Assembly: GCA_030672385.1 (NCBI GenBank)
Contig: DAOVGN010000057.1
Coordinates: forward strand, 1 to 37,507
DNA: 37,507 nucleotides
DNA from: Deltaproteobacteria bacterium
Lineage (GTDB): Bacteria > Desulfobacterota > B13-G15 > RBG-16-54-18
Reading direction: 5' to 3'
A program made the translations under genes and the position numbers. Below are positions 14,086 through 22,522 of this stretch, piece after piece (position 1 is the first letter of the stretch; every line of letters begins with the position of its first letter). A model generated the notes under the pieces. The model searched no databases. It saw only the letters and a program-made list of their open reading frames with translations, and was not told the origin of the DNA.

Positions 14086-14607
14086 TTACGACCCGCTTTG
14101 GCTAGGGCCATTTGCTAGGGTGTCAACAGATACTATTTCTCCTTTGATTTCATCGCCTTCAATGGTCAAAAACCCAATGCTATTTGCTCTACTGTCAGTC
14201 GGAGAACCGGGATTAAAAAAGAGAGTATCACCACGTATATGATTTGCGCCATTATGGCTGTGCCCATAGATAATGCACTTCACATCCTCTCCCTGGAAGG
14301 CTTTTTCAATCCTCTCCTCCAAGTCATGCGGTGCGCCCCATCCATGGATTACTCCAATCATAATACCTTTTACCTTAAAAATCCTCTTCTCAGGGAGCAA
14401 GGAACGTAATTCAGGTGGATCCATGTTTCCATGTACAGCAACTAAATTGCCTGAAACCATTTCATTTAGATAATAATAGACCTCCGGACTGGTAAAATCG
14501 CCTGCATGGACCACCATTTGGCAGTCAATAAAACGATTTTTGACCAAATCCATAAATTCCTTCGTTAGATATGCCAGATGAGTATCTGAGATTACGCCTA
14601 TACGCAT
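14086..14607 (-). CDS. YfcE/MJ0936-type metallophosphoesterase
   Basis: A 173-residue calcineurin-like phosphodiesterase of the small YfcE/MJ0936 class. Metal-binding motifs appear in order: SDTH (Asp8, His10), HAGDF, GNMD (GNCD/GNHD in most relatives), VIHGWG and GHSH. It is expected to be cytoplasmic and to hydrolyse phosphodiesters with Mn2+ or similar metals; the physiological substrate is unknown in the family. I start at the ATG at 14607; a TTG at 14616 is also in frame. There is no Shine-Dalgarno sequence, and a TATAAT lies only 11 bases upstream, which suggests a leaderless transcript. It stands alone on its strand. Confidence 0.88.
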   Translation of the reverse strand: MRIGVISDTHLAYLTKEFMDLVKNRFIDCQMVVHAGDFTSPEVYYYLNEMVSGNLVAVHGNMDPPELRSLLPEKRIFKVKGIMIGVIHGWGAPHDLEERIEKAFQGEDVKCIIYGHSHNGANHIRGDTLFFNPGSPTDSRANSIGFLTIEGDEIKGEIVSVDTLANGPSQSGS

Positions 14608-14618
14608 TTTTGTCAATA

Positions 14619-14624
14619 ATTATA
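14619..14624 (-). promoter_or_regulatory. -10 element immediately before the phosphoesterase start
   Basis: A consensus TATAAT on the minus strand ends 11 bases before the ATG at 14607. Transcription from it would begin within a few bases of the start codon. The -35 region is weak (TTAAAG at about 17 bases). Confidence 0.4.
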
Positions 14625-14830
14625 TATTGTTAGGATTTATTCTTTAAAAAATTACCTTAAATATTTCCATTCTAGTGGTCAGCTCGTACATGTGAAAGGG
14701 CTCATACGCTAACTGTATGCTTCACGGAAATTGCCATCCAGTCCTCTTTATGTAAGGTAAAGGAGCTTTGTTGTCAACCCTTAATCCCTCCTTGATTAGA
14801 AGGGGGAATAGTGGTATTTTAAATATATCC

Positions 14831-15451
14831 ATGGGATGGGATGTAACTTGTGTCATCTTGGCAGGGGGAGAAAATCGCCGCATGGGGCAGGACAAGCTCT
14901 TCGTCCAAGTGGGAGATGTTCGCCTCTTTGATTGCGTCTATGGTAGATGTCAAGATCTATTTTCTGAGATCATCATCGTGACCAACCAACCCCAACACTT
15001 CGACGACTATCATGCCCTTATAGTTACGGATGAGATTCCAGGGGCTGGTTCCTTGGGAGGTCTTTACACGGGGCTGTTGCGGGCGAGCCATTATCATACA
15101 TTTTGTGTGGCCGGTGATATGCCCTTTCTCCAATCCAAACTCATCGCTCATCTTATCCAGATGAGGTTCAATTATGATGTGGTCATTCCCATTACAAGAA
15201 AAGGGTTAGAACCCCTTCACGCCCTCTACTCAAAGAGGTGTATTGAACCCATCTCAAAGCTTCTGGCAAGGGGGAAGTTCAAAATCGCCAAGTTTTTCCC
15301 CGATGTGCTGGTCAGGTATTGTGAGGAAGAAGAGATCGGAAAGCTCGATCCATCTCTTGCCTCTTTTACCAACATTAACACCAAAAAGGACCTCTTGAAG
15401 ATACAAGAGCTGTTAAAAGATAATGGATGGAGGGACAAATTAAAGGCTTAA
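14831..15451 (+). CDS. mobA: Molybdenum cofactor guanylyltransferase MobA
   Basis: A 206-residue nucleotidyltransferase at the usual length for MobA. The N-terminal CVILAGGENRRMGQDK is the GTP-binding LAGGxSxRMGxDK loop. GAGSLGGLYTGL and the metal-site VAGDMPFL follow, then PLHALYSKRC and the C-terminal FTNINTKKDL. It couples GMP to molybdopterin to make the guanine dinucleotide cofactor used by formate dehydrogenases and other DMSO-reductase-family enzymes. I choose the ATG at 14831; a TTG at 14768 with AAAGGAG nearby would add 21 residues before the conserved start. Its 3' end overlaps the TPR gene by 25 bases. Confidence 0.9.
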   Translation: MGWDVTCVILAGGENRRMGQDKLFVQVGDVRLFDCVYGRCQDLFSEIIIVTNQPQHFDDYHALIVTDEIPGAGSLGGLYTGLLRASHYHTFCVAGDMPFLQSKLIAHLIQMRFNYDVVIPITRKGLEPLHALYSKRCIEPISKLLARGKFKIAKFFPDVLVRYCEEEEIGKLDPSLASFTNINTKKDLLKIQELLKDNGWRDKLKA

Positions 15452-17352
15452 TAAAGAATATATATTTAGCCCTACTACTCGCTATCCTCCTTGCTCCCCT
15501 ACCCTCTTCCGGATCTTCTTCTAAAGAGCTTTTGCAGGTAGGAACTGGAGCCTTTAAAGACGGTTTTTATCAGGTAGCTGAGGCCCAATTTCGTGAGTTT
15601 CTACAGTTATATCCCGGACATCGTCAGGTTCCGAGGGTTATGTATCTCTTGGGGAAGGCGCTCTATGAGCAGAAGAAGTTTGCTGAAGCCAAGGGTGTCT
15701 TTGAGAAGTTACTTTACGCAAAAAAGAATTTTAAAGAAAGAGAGGCGGTATATTTCTGGCTGGCCCGCTCCTGCGAAGAGCTAAATGATCTCACCTGTGC
15801 TAAAAAGGGGTTTTTGGTCATCATCGAAAGGTATCCCAAAAGCCCTTGGTATCTTTCCTCCCTTTACCTGCTTGGTAAGATCTCATTTCAGGAAGACCAG
15901 TTCAAAAGGTCGGAGGAATACCTCAGGAAGGCCCTCGGAAAGGACTGCAAGATCGCTGCTCCTCTGTCCTGCCACGTCAAGTTTTGGCTTGGACTAACCC
16001 TCTATGAACAAGGGAAGTATAAGGAGGCAGAGGATTCATTCCATGAGGCAGTAAGCAGCGTATTTAAAGATGGTCCCCTCGAAGAGACCCTCTATTGGCT
16101 GGGAGAGACCAAAATTAAATTAAAAAAATATAAGGAAGGGGCAGAGACCTTTTCCTCCCTTCTGAGCGACTTCCCTCAATCTCCCCTTACCCCCAACGCC
16201 CTCTATGGGAAAAGTTGGTGTTTGTATATGTACGAAATGAAAGAGGAGGCCTTGAAGGGGCTTTTAACATTACAGAGGGGGTTTCCACATAGCCCGTTGT
16301 TCCCCCAAGTCTTGTCCCTCATGGGGGAGATATATATGGGCCTTGACAGATATCAGGAGGCCATAGAGGTCTTCAAAGAAGTCCTCAGCCGATTTCCTAA
16401 AGATCCTATAAAGGGACAAATCCTTTTGAACCTGGGTTGGTGTTACCTCCAAATAGGTGACCTCCACCGGCTCAAAGAGATAGCCTTTGAAATAGTTAAA
16501 CTCCCTCCGGGAGAGCGCGAAAGGGACTTGGCGCAGTATATCCTGGGTGAGCTCAATTCCTATGAGGGTAAGTGCCAAGAGGCCCTGCCCTACTGGTTCA
16601 ACCTCCTCAACGTCACTCCTTATCGTCAATATGCCCTATTTAACATCGCCCTCTGCTCCTTCAATGAAGGAAGGTTTAAGGAAAGCCTCGTTAACCTCGA
16701 CCTCCTGCAGCTGGAGTACCCAAATTTTAAAAAGATGGACGAAGCCCTATGGATTAAAGGGGAGTCCTTCCGGGAGCTTAGAAACCTGTCCGAAGCGAGC
16801 AGGGCCTACCAGAGTATCATAAAACAGTACAAGAGGTCCCCGTGGTATCCTTGGTGCGTTTACAGGATGATGCTTATTCTCTTGGATAAGGGGGATCTTG
16901 ATAGGGGTGAGAGATGGTTTCATATCCTGCATAGAAAGTTTCCCTACCATAAACTGTCTTATGAGGCGGCCCTAAAATTGGGCATACGGAAGGTGGAAAG
17001 TGTAAAATACGAATCCTCTCTCCGCTATCTAGATATCGCTGTCCGCTCTCCTGATAGAGGGGTAGCCCAAAATGCCCTTTGCTGGCAGGGTGAGATCTAC
17101 TTTAACCTCAAGGAGTATCAGAAGGCCTTGAGTTGTTATCAAAGGGCCATCGGTGAAAAACCCACCAAAGGGGATGCGTGCGCTGCCGTGGCATATTTGG
17201 AGACAGGAAACATCAAACACCTCTTGGGTGATCAAAAGGGGGCAAAAGAGGCCTATAAAAAGGCCTTGCATATCTCTGGGGATAAAGAATTTATAGACAA
17301 GGTAAAAGGGCTGTTAAAGGAGTTGACTGAGGCCATGGAGGAGGGCCATTGA
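15427..17352 (+). CDS. Exported TPR-repeat protein
   Basis: A 641-residue protein with a signal-peptide-like N-terminus (NIYLALLLAILLAPLPSSGS) followed by about 14 to 16 tetratricopeptide-like repeats across the whole mature length. Each has the A-x-x-x-F/Y and P spacing of YbgF/BamD-type repeats, for example AEAQFREFLQLYPGHRQVP and AIEVFKEVLSRFPKDPIKG. It is probably periplasmic or outer-membrane associated and a scaffold for protein-protein contacts. No catalytic domain is seen. It starts inside the end of mobA, and its stop overlaps the rimI start (TGATG), so expression is coupled, though no functional link to molybdenum cofactor or pyrimidines is evident. The exact partner is unknown. Confidence 0.85.
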   Translation: MEGQIKGLIKNIYLALLLAILLAPLPSSGSSSKELLQVGTGAFKDGFYQVAEAQFREFLQLYPGHRQVPRVMYLLGKALYEQKKFAEAKGVFEKLLYAKKNFKEREAVYFWLARSCEELNDLTCAKKGFLVIIERYPKSPWYLSSLYLLGKISFQEDQFKRSEEYLRKALGKDCKIAAPLSCHVKFWLGLTLYEQGKYKEAEDSFHEAVSSVFKDGPLEETLYWLGETKIKLKKYKEGAETFSSLLSDFPQSPLTPNALYGKSWCLYMYEMKEEALKGLLTLQRGFPHSPLFPQVLSLMGEIYMGLDRYQEAIEVFKEVLSRFPKDPIKGQILLNLGWCYLQIGDLHRLKEIAFEIVKLPPGERERDLAQYILGELNSYEGKCQEALPYWFNLLNVTPYRQYALFNIALCSFNEGRFKESLVNLDLLQLEYPNFKKMDEALWIKGESFRELRNLSEASRAYQSIIKQYKRSPWYPWCVYRMMLILLDKGDLDRGERWFHILHRKFPYHKLSYEAALKLGIRKVESVKYESSLRYLDIAVRSPDRGVAQNALCWQGEIYFNLKEYQKALSCYQRAIGEKPTKGDACAAVAYLETGNIKHLLGDQKGAKEAYKKALHISGDKEFIDKVKGLLKELTEAMEEGH

Positions 17353-17855
17353 TGCTGCGGTGGGAGATCAAAGAGATGAGGAGGGATCACCTAAAACAGG
17401 TTATGGAAATTGAGAGAAAATCCTTCCCTACCCCTTGGACCAGGGGTATGTTCCTCTACGAGCTAACCTCTCCCAAATCCTTTAATTTCGTGGCCACCCC
17501 TCTGATGGAAGAGGAAAAATTGGTCTTAGGCTATATCATCTTTTGGATGGCCAAGGGGGAGGTTCATATATTAAATTTGGCCACCCATCCCTCCTTTTGC
17601 AGATTGGGGATTGCCTATTCCCTCATCCTTTTCGCCCTAGACTTTTCCTATAAAAAGGGGGGGATATTGTACATTCTAGAGGTCAGGCAGGGGAACCATG
17701 CTGCCCTCAACCTTTACCGGAAGGTGGGCTTTGCACCTTGGGGGATTAAAAAAAGATACTACCCCGATACCGGTGAAGATGCCATTATAATGAGGCTCTT
17801 TTTCGGGGATCGAACACATGGCCAAGATGCCGATGGGCAACCCCACCTACCTTAG
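17352..17855 (+). CDS. rimI: Ribosomal-protein-alanine N-acetyltransferase RimI-like
   Basis: A 167-residue GNAT enzyme. It opens with the RimI-typical DHLKQVMEIERKSFPTPWTRGMF. The acetyl-CoA site follows as LNLATHPSFCRLGIAYSLI, where CRLGIA replaces the usual R-x-x-G-x-G/A loop. The C-terminal LEVRQGNHAALNLYRKVGF contains the conserved N-x-x-A-x-x-x-Y motif. RimI acetylates the N-terminal alanine of ribosomal protein S18. The ATG at 17352 overlaps the preceding TGA and is preceded by GGAGGAGGG. The absence of the first arginine in the cofactor loop is mildly unusual. Confidence 0.85.
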   Translation: MLRWEIKEMRRDHLKQVMEIERKSFPTPWTRGMFLYELTSPKSFNFVATPLMEEEKLVLGYIIFWMAKGEVHILNLATHPSFCRLGIAYSLILFALDFSYKKGGILYILEVRQGNHAALNLYRKVGFAPWGIKKRYYPDTGEDAIIMRLFFGDRTHGQDADGQPHLP

Positions 17856-18624
17856 GGGACAAATAAGGGAGAGGAAAAGGATAGGATCCCTTTATCATCG
17901 TTTGAGGATCTCACTTCCCCAACCCATTGGCCCTGTACTACCCGGGCAATTTGCCATGTTGAAAATAGAGGGCGGAGGGAGCATTATATTGCCCCGTCCC
18001 TTCTCCATCCATAACTTTGAGGAAGGGGAGAGAGTTCCTTGGCTGGACTTCCTCTTCAAGGTAGTGGGCAAAGGAACAGGTCTATTGGCCGAGATATCGG
18101 TTGGTTCGCCAATCATGGTTTTGGCCCCCTTGGGTAAGGGCTTCCCTGCCCCACCGCGGGGTTATAAACCCTTGTTCATTGCAGGAGGGATGGGTATTGC
18201 CCCACTCTTCCCCCTTATCATGAGGATGAAATCATCTTCCTCGCCCCTCTGCCTTCTCTATGGGGCGAAATCCCAAGGTGACCTCATCTGTCTGTCTGAG
18301 CTCCTCGATCTGAAGGAGATAACGATCAAGATCGCTACCGAGGATGGAACAGCGGGAACAAAGGGTATGGTGACAGAACTCCTGAAAGGAGATGATGACG
18401 ACGGAGGGGATCAGATAGTGATCTATGCCTGTGGTCCAGAGCCTATGTTAAGGGCTGTATCTAAATTTGCCGCTGAGCATAAGAAGCCCTGCTGGATCTC
18501 TTTAGAGAGGCGGATGGCCTGCGGGGTTGGCGCCTGCCTCGGTTGTGTGGTGGAGACCAAAAGAGGATATAAGAGGGTTTGTAGGGAAGGACCTATATTT
18601 GAGGCCCGAGAGATACTATGGTGA
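17818..18624 (+). CDS. pyrK: Dihydroorotate dehydrogenase electron-transfer subunit PyrK
   Basis: A 268-residue iron-sulfur flavoprotein of the ferredoxin-reductase class. LPRPFSIHNF binds FAD, GGMGIAPLFPL starts the nucleotide-binding domain and YACGPEPMLRAV follows. The C-terminal cysteines in CGVGACLGCVVETKRGYKRVC-type spacing (CX4CX2C and one more) hold the [2Fe-2S] cluster. PyrK passes electrons from PyrD to NAD+ in pyrimidine biosynthesis. The gene starts 38 bases inside rimI and is followed one base later by pyrD, its partner, so the pair forms a class 1B dihydroorotate dehydrogenase. Confidence 0.94.
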   Translation: MAKMPMGNPTYLRGQIRERKRIGSLYHRLRISLPQPIGPVLPGQFAMLKIEGGGSIILPRPFSIHNFEEGERVPWLDFLFKVVGKGTGLLAEISVGSPIMVLAPLGKGFPAPPRGYKPLFIAGGMGIAPLFPLIMRMKSSSSPLCLLYGAKSQGDLICLSELLDLKEITIKIATEDGTAGTKGMVTELLKGDDDDGGDQIVIYACGPEPMLRAVSKFAAEHKKPCWISLERRMACGVGACLGCVVETKRGYKRVCREGPIFEAREILW

Positions 18625-18625
18625 G

Positions 18626-19540
18626 ATGATGCCTAGCTTGAAGGTAAAATTGGGGGAATTGGAGCTGCAAAACCCGGTAATGCCGGCTGCGGGGACCTTC
18701 GGTTATGGGGAGGAATACTCCTCTCTCATCGAACTTAATAGACTAGGGGCTATCGTAACAAAAGGGGTCTCTTTAGCACCCCAGGAGGGCAACCCTCCCC
18801 CCAGGATATGGGAGACCTGGGGAGGAATGTTGAACTCCATCGGGTTGCACAATGTGGGGCTGGAGATATTCGCCAAGGAAAAACTACCCTTTTTGCGTCG
18901 CTCGAAGACGCCTATCATCGTAAATTTTTTTGGACATACAATAGATGAGTATGCCGAGAGTGCCCGAAGACTGAGTGACTTAGAAGGGGTGGCCGCCCTA
19001 GAGGCGAACCTATCCTGTCCCAACATCAAGGAGGGTGGGATCCACTTTGGGGGCAAACCTCAAACAGTAGCTAAAACAACAAAAATGATAAGAAGATCAA
19101 CAAAATTGCCCATAATAATTAAACTATCTTCTAACGTATCAGATATCAAAGAGGTTGCCATAGCAGCCGAAGGAGAGGGGGCGGATGCCATCTCCTTGAT
19201 CAACTCGATCCCTGCCATGGCGATAGACTTGGAGACAAGGAAACCTGTATTGGGGGGCATAACCGGAGGCCTTTCTGGACCGGCCATTAAGCCCATTGCC
19301 TTAAAGGCCGTTTGGGAGGTGGCATCTAAGGCCAAAGTCCCACTAATTGGGGTCGGGGGAATAATGGACTACAGGGATGCCCTGGAATTTTTGATTGTGG
19401 GAGCTACGGCCGTTCAGGTGGGTACAGCCAATTTCATCAACCCCAAGGCGTTGCTGGAGATAATTGAGGGAATTGAGGCTTTTCTCAAGCGAAAAGGAAT
19501 TGAGGATATAACGGAGATGATCGGAAGCCTGGAATTATGA
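18626..19540 (+). CDS. pyrD: Dihydroorotate dehydrogenase (class 1B catalytic subunit) PyrD
   Basis: A 304-residue TIM-barrel FMN enzyme oxidising dihydroorotate to orotate. PVMPAAGTFGYGEEY, the loop ANLSCPNIKEGG with the class 1 catalytic cysteine, and IGVGGIMDYRDALEFLIVGA (phosphate-binding part) are all present. I start at the ATG at 18626, just after the pyrK stop; a longer reading frame overlapping pyrK is not needed. The cysteine in the active-site loop (class 2 has serine) and the adjacent pyrK identify the NAD-linked 1B type. Its stop overlaps the recJ start as ATGA. Confidence 0.95.
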   Translation: MMPSLKVKLGELELQNPVMPAAGTFGYGEEYSSLIELNRLGAIVTKGVSLAPQEGNPPPRIWETWGGMLNSIGLHNVGLEIFAKEKLPFLRRSKTPIIVNFFGHTIDEYAESARRLSDLEGVAALEANLSCPNIKEGGIHFGGKPQTVAKTTKMIRRSTKLPIIIKLSSNVSDIKEVAIAAEGEGADAISLINSIPAMAIDLETRKPVLGGITGGLSGPAIKPIALKAVWEVASKAKVPLIGVGGIMDYRDALEFLIVGATAVQVGTANFINPKALLEIIEGIEAFLKRKGIEDITEMIGSLEL

Positions 19541-21255
19541 ATTTAAAGTGGAATATATTCCGCTGTCCTGCCGATTTGAGGGAGGAACTGGGCAAACAAC
19601 TGAACATACCCCCTGTGGTCGCCCAACTCCTTATCAAGCGTGGGATCACGGATCCTCGAGAAGGTGAGAGGTTCCTGTCGCCCTCTCTCAATCACCTCTA
19701 TGATCCCTTTGTCATGAAAGATATGGACAAGGCGGTGGCAAGGGTCATCCAGGCTATACAAGGGCAAGAGAATATTTTAATTTACGGGGACTATGATGTA
19801 GATGGTATAACTGCCTGTGCCCTCCTGGTGGATTTTTTGCGTTTATTAGGGATTCAAGCTTCTTATCATATCCCCCATAGATTGAAGGAGGGCTACAGTC
19901 TCAACCTAGAAGCCGTGAAGAAGTTTGCTGCCCAAGGAGTAGAACTCTTGATATGTGTCGATTGTGGGATCAGCGATCGAGAGGAGATAAAATTTGCCCA
20001 GCAATTAGGGATGGATACCATTGTAGTAGATCATCATGAGGTTCCAGCCCAACCCCCTCCAGCCAGTGCCATCCTCAATCCCCTACAGTTGGATTGCCCT
20101 TTCCCCTTTAAGGGGTTAGCCGGAGTGGGGGTGGCCTTCAATCTCGTTGTGGCGTTGCGCAGCAGGTTAAGGGAGTTAGGGTTCTGGCGGGACCGGGGGG
20201 AACCGAACCTTCGTCGCTACCTGGACCTTGTGGCCTTGGGGACTATAGCGGATATAGTCCCCCTGATGGATATGAATCGAGTCCTCGTGAAACATGGTCT
20301 GAAGGAATTGGAAAATAGCGCTCGACCAGGCCTCTCAGCCCTTAAAGAGGTGAGTCGTATAGGTGGGAGAGAGATCTCTACGGGGCAGGTGGCCTTTCGC
20401 CTTGCTCCCCGCCTCAATGCCGGGGGAAGGGTGGCCGATGGGCAGATGGGAGTAAAGCTCCTCCTGGCAAAAGAATATGCGGAGGCCAAAATGATCGCTG
20501 AAGAGCTGGATCGGGCCAATCGAGAACGCCAGGCCATTGAGGAGGGGATTTATAGAGAGGCCAAGGAGGTAATCCAACAAGAGGGGCTCATGCATCGGAG
20601 GAGTTTGGTTTTGAGCAGCGACAGCTGGCACCCCGGTGTCATCGGGATCGTCGCCTCCAAGCTCGCCGAAGAGTTCTGGCGGCCTACGATCTTGATCGCT
20701 ATGGATGGGGAGGAAGGGAAAGGGTCGGCGCGGAGCATAGTGGGATTCCACCTCTATGAGGGCCTCAAGGAGTGTGGCAAGCACCTGTTGGGGTTCGGTG
20801 GGCATAAATATGCTGCTGGCCTGAGGATCAGCCGCAATAAGCTCAAGGCTTTTAGTGATGGTTTTGAAAAGGCGGCAAAGGGGAAGGTAAAAGATGAAGA
20901 CCTCACCCCCACCATCTTTATCGACGCCGAGGTGCAGCTGAAAGAGATCACCCCCCAGCTCTTAGGCCACCTCGCCCTCTTTCCACCCTATGGAGCAGCT
21001 AATCCCAGGCCCCTCTTCTCCACAAGAGATAAACTCCCTCTATACGATGTCAGGACAGTGGGGAAGGACAGTCTAAAGTTTAAACTAAAGGAAGAAAAGG
21101 CGGCCTATGAGATCATCGGCTTTGGTATGGGATACCTCGCCCATCATCTCCCCCCCGAATTGAGGATAGCCTTTCATCCGCAGATGAACGACTGGAAGGG
21201 ATTAAAGAGGCTTCAATTAGAGCTGAGGGCTGTGGAAATAGACCGTGATGGTTAA
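19537..21255 (+). CDS. recJ: Single-stranded-DNA exonuclease RecJ
   Basis: A 572-residue DHH-superfamily 5'-3' exonuclease of normal length. Motif I is YGDYDVDGITAC (residues 83-94), motif II is VDCGISD, and motif III is VVDHHEVP with the DHH at 165-167. The DHHA1 motif GFGGHKYAAGL and a C-terminal OB-like domain follow. It acts in mismatch repair and recombination on single-stranded ends. It overlaps pyrD by four bases and converges on the amidase gene, with which it shares four bases at the 3' ends, leaving no room for a separate terminator. Confidence 0.95.
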   Translation: MNLKWNIFRCPADLREELGKQLNIPPVVAQLLIKRGITDPREGERFLSPSLNHLYDPFVMKDMDKAVARVIQAIQGQENILIYGDYDVDGITACALLVDFLRLLGIQASYHIPHRLKEGYSLNLEAVKKFAAQGVELLICVDCGISDREEIKFAQQLGMDTIVVDHHEVPAQPPPASAILNPLQLDCPFPFKGLAGVGVAFNLVVALRSRLRELGFWRDRGEPNLRRYLDLVALGTIADIVPLMDMNRVLVKHGLKELENSARPGLSALKEVSRIGGREISTGQVAFRLAPRLNAGGRVADGQMGVKLLLAKEYAEAKMIAEELDRANRERQAIEEGIYREAKEVIQQEGLMHRRSLVLSSDSWHPGVIGIVASKLAEEFWRPTILIAMDGEEGKGSARSIVGFHLYEGLKECGKHLLGFGGHKYAAGLRISRNKLKAFSDGFEKAAKGKVKDEDLTPTIFIDAEVQLKEITPQLLGHLALFPPYGAANPRPLFSTRDKLPLYDVRTVGKDSLKFKLKEEKAAYEIIGFGMGYLAHHLPPELRIAFHPQMNDWKGLKRLQLELRAVEIDRDG

Positions 21256-22445
21256 CCCCTCACCATCTTGGTATCCTGGGCATATCTCCTCAGTCCATCC
21301 AAGATAGCGGTAGCCAATTCATCGAGATACCTTTCGTCTCTAAGCCTTCTTTCCTCCATCGGGTTGCTGATGAAGGAGACCTCGATCAGTATAGAGGGCA
21401 TCTTTGCCCCGAACAGTACCACAAAGGGGGCCTGCTTCACACCGAGGTCTTTCACATCGCTATACCTCTCTTTAAGCCTACTTACCAAGGCCCCTTGTAC
21501 ATATTCGGCGAGTTGAGATGATTCATTCACTTTGGCATTAAGCATGAGGTCGTAGAGGATGAGCTGGAGGTCACTTATCTTCTCGGGTGATACCCCACTC
21601 TCTCTTGCTGCTAGGCGTAAGGCGTCCTCATCGGTGGTAAAGTTGAGAAAATAGGTCTCTATTCCATGAGCCTCTCTCTTCTTGGTGGCGTTGGCATGAA
21701 TGGAGACAAAGAGATCACCTCCCTTTGTATTGGCGATGGCTGTCCTTTCCTCCAAAGGTATGAAGCTATCATCCTGGCGAGTCATGACAACTTCCCACCT
21801 CAACTCTTTCCTGATCTTATCCCTCAACTTTTGGGCGATCTTTAAAACCACGTCTTTTTCCCTAAGACCTTTGGGCCCTATTGCCCCTGGATCTCCGGCC
21901 CCATGGCCAGGATCTATCACCACCCTGAAGGACCGGGGCCTCTGGAGAGGGGGGGGCTTGATGACCTTCGCCTTCACAGGCTTGCCCAAGACGTCTATCA
22001 CGATCCTAAAAGGATCGGTCAGGGAAAAGATCTTATAATCGATGAGACTCTCCAGATCCAGCACTACACGCACGGTATCGGGATTATATTGTCCGGCCCG
22101 AGCCCTCTTAAGGAGTCCATCCTCAATGGGGATCGGTTGAGTGAGCTGAGGGCTGAGTCTGGCAACCTTAAGGTCTATATAGAGTCGGTGGGGTTTTTTT
22201 AGCGTGGGGTCTTCTCTTAAGAGATGGTCCTTGTAGGTAACCTCTTGGTCGAGATCGATCACTATGCGGGTGTAAGCGGGATCGGACCAGTGCCTAATGC
22301 CCGTGACCAAGCTCTTTTTCTGAGATGTACCAGGAGGAATTATTTGAAATGCCAGAACCTGATCTTCACCAAAAAGGAGGGGATGTGAGGCTGAAACCCA
22401 CGACAAAAGACAGACAAACACTAATCCTGCAACCTTTTTTAGCAT
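21252..22445 (-). CDS. amiC: N-acetylmuramoyl-L-alanine amidase with AMIN domain
   Basis: A 397-residue periplasmic zinc amidase. A signal peptide (GLVFVCLLSWVSASHP) is followed by an AMIN domain at about residues 45-155 (TRIVIDLDQEVTYKDHLL, YKIFSLTDPFRIVIDVLG). An Amidase_3 catalytic domain then carries VVIDPGHGAGDPGAIG (zinc His), a metal-binding glutamate in LREKDVVLKIA, SIHANA (zinc His) and the catalytic glutamate in SILIEVSFISNP. It cleaves the peptide stem from peptidoglycan. AMIN domains target septal or secretin-associated wall. It is the last gene of the pil cluster, 77 bases after pilQ, so it may open the wall for secretin assembly (inference). Confidence 0.92.
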   Translation of the reverse strand: MLKKVAGLVFVCLLSWVSASHPLLFGEDQVLAFQIIPPGTSQKKSLVTGIRHWSDPAYTRIVIDLDQEVTYKDHLLREDPTLKKPHRLYIDLKVARLSPQLTQPIPIEDGLLKRARAGQYNPDTVRVVLDLESLIDYKIFSLTDPFRIVIDVLGKPVKAKVIKPPPLQRPRSFRVVIDPGHGAGDPGAIGPKGLREKDVVLKIAQKLRDKIRKELRWEVVMTRQDDSFIPLEERTAIANTKGGDLFVSIHANATKKREAHGIETYFLNFTTDEDALRLAARESGVSPEKISDLQLILYDLMLNAKVNESSQLAEYVQGALVSRLKERYSDVKDLGVKQAPFVVLFGAKMPSILIEVSFISNPMEERRLRDERYLDELATAILDGLRRYAQDTKMVRG

Positions 22446-22522
22446 TCCTCAAGACATCCGTAGAACTCCCCCAAGGGAGGCCCTTCAGAAAAGGGGAGAT
22501 AGTAACGACGAAAGGTCCTTTG

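Noticed and set aside
18527-18625. Longer pyrD reading frame overlapping pyrK by 98 bases
   Set aside because: The extra residues are a shadow of the pyrK cysteine region; PyrD homology begins at the ATG at 18626 or 18629.
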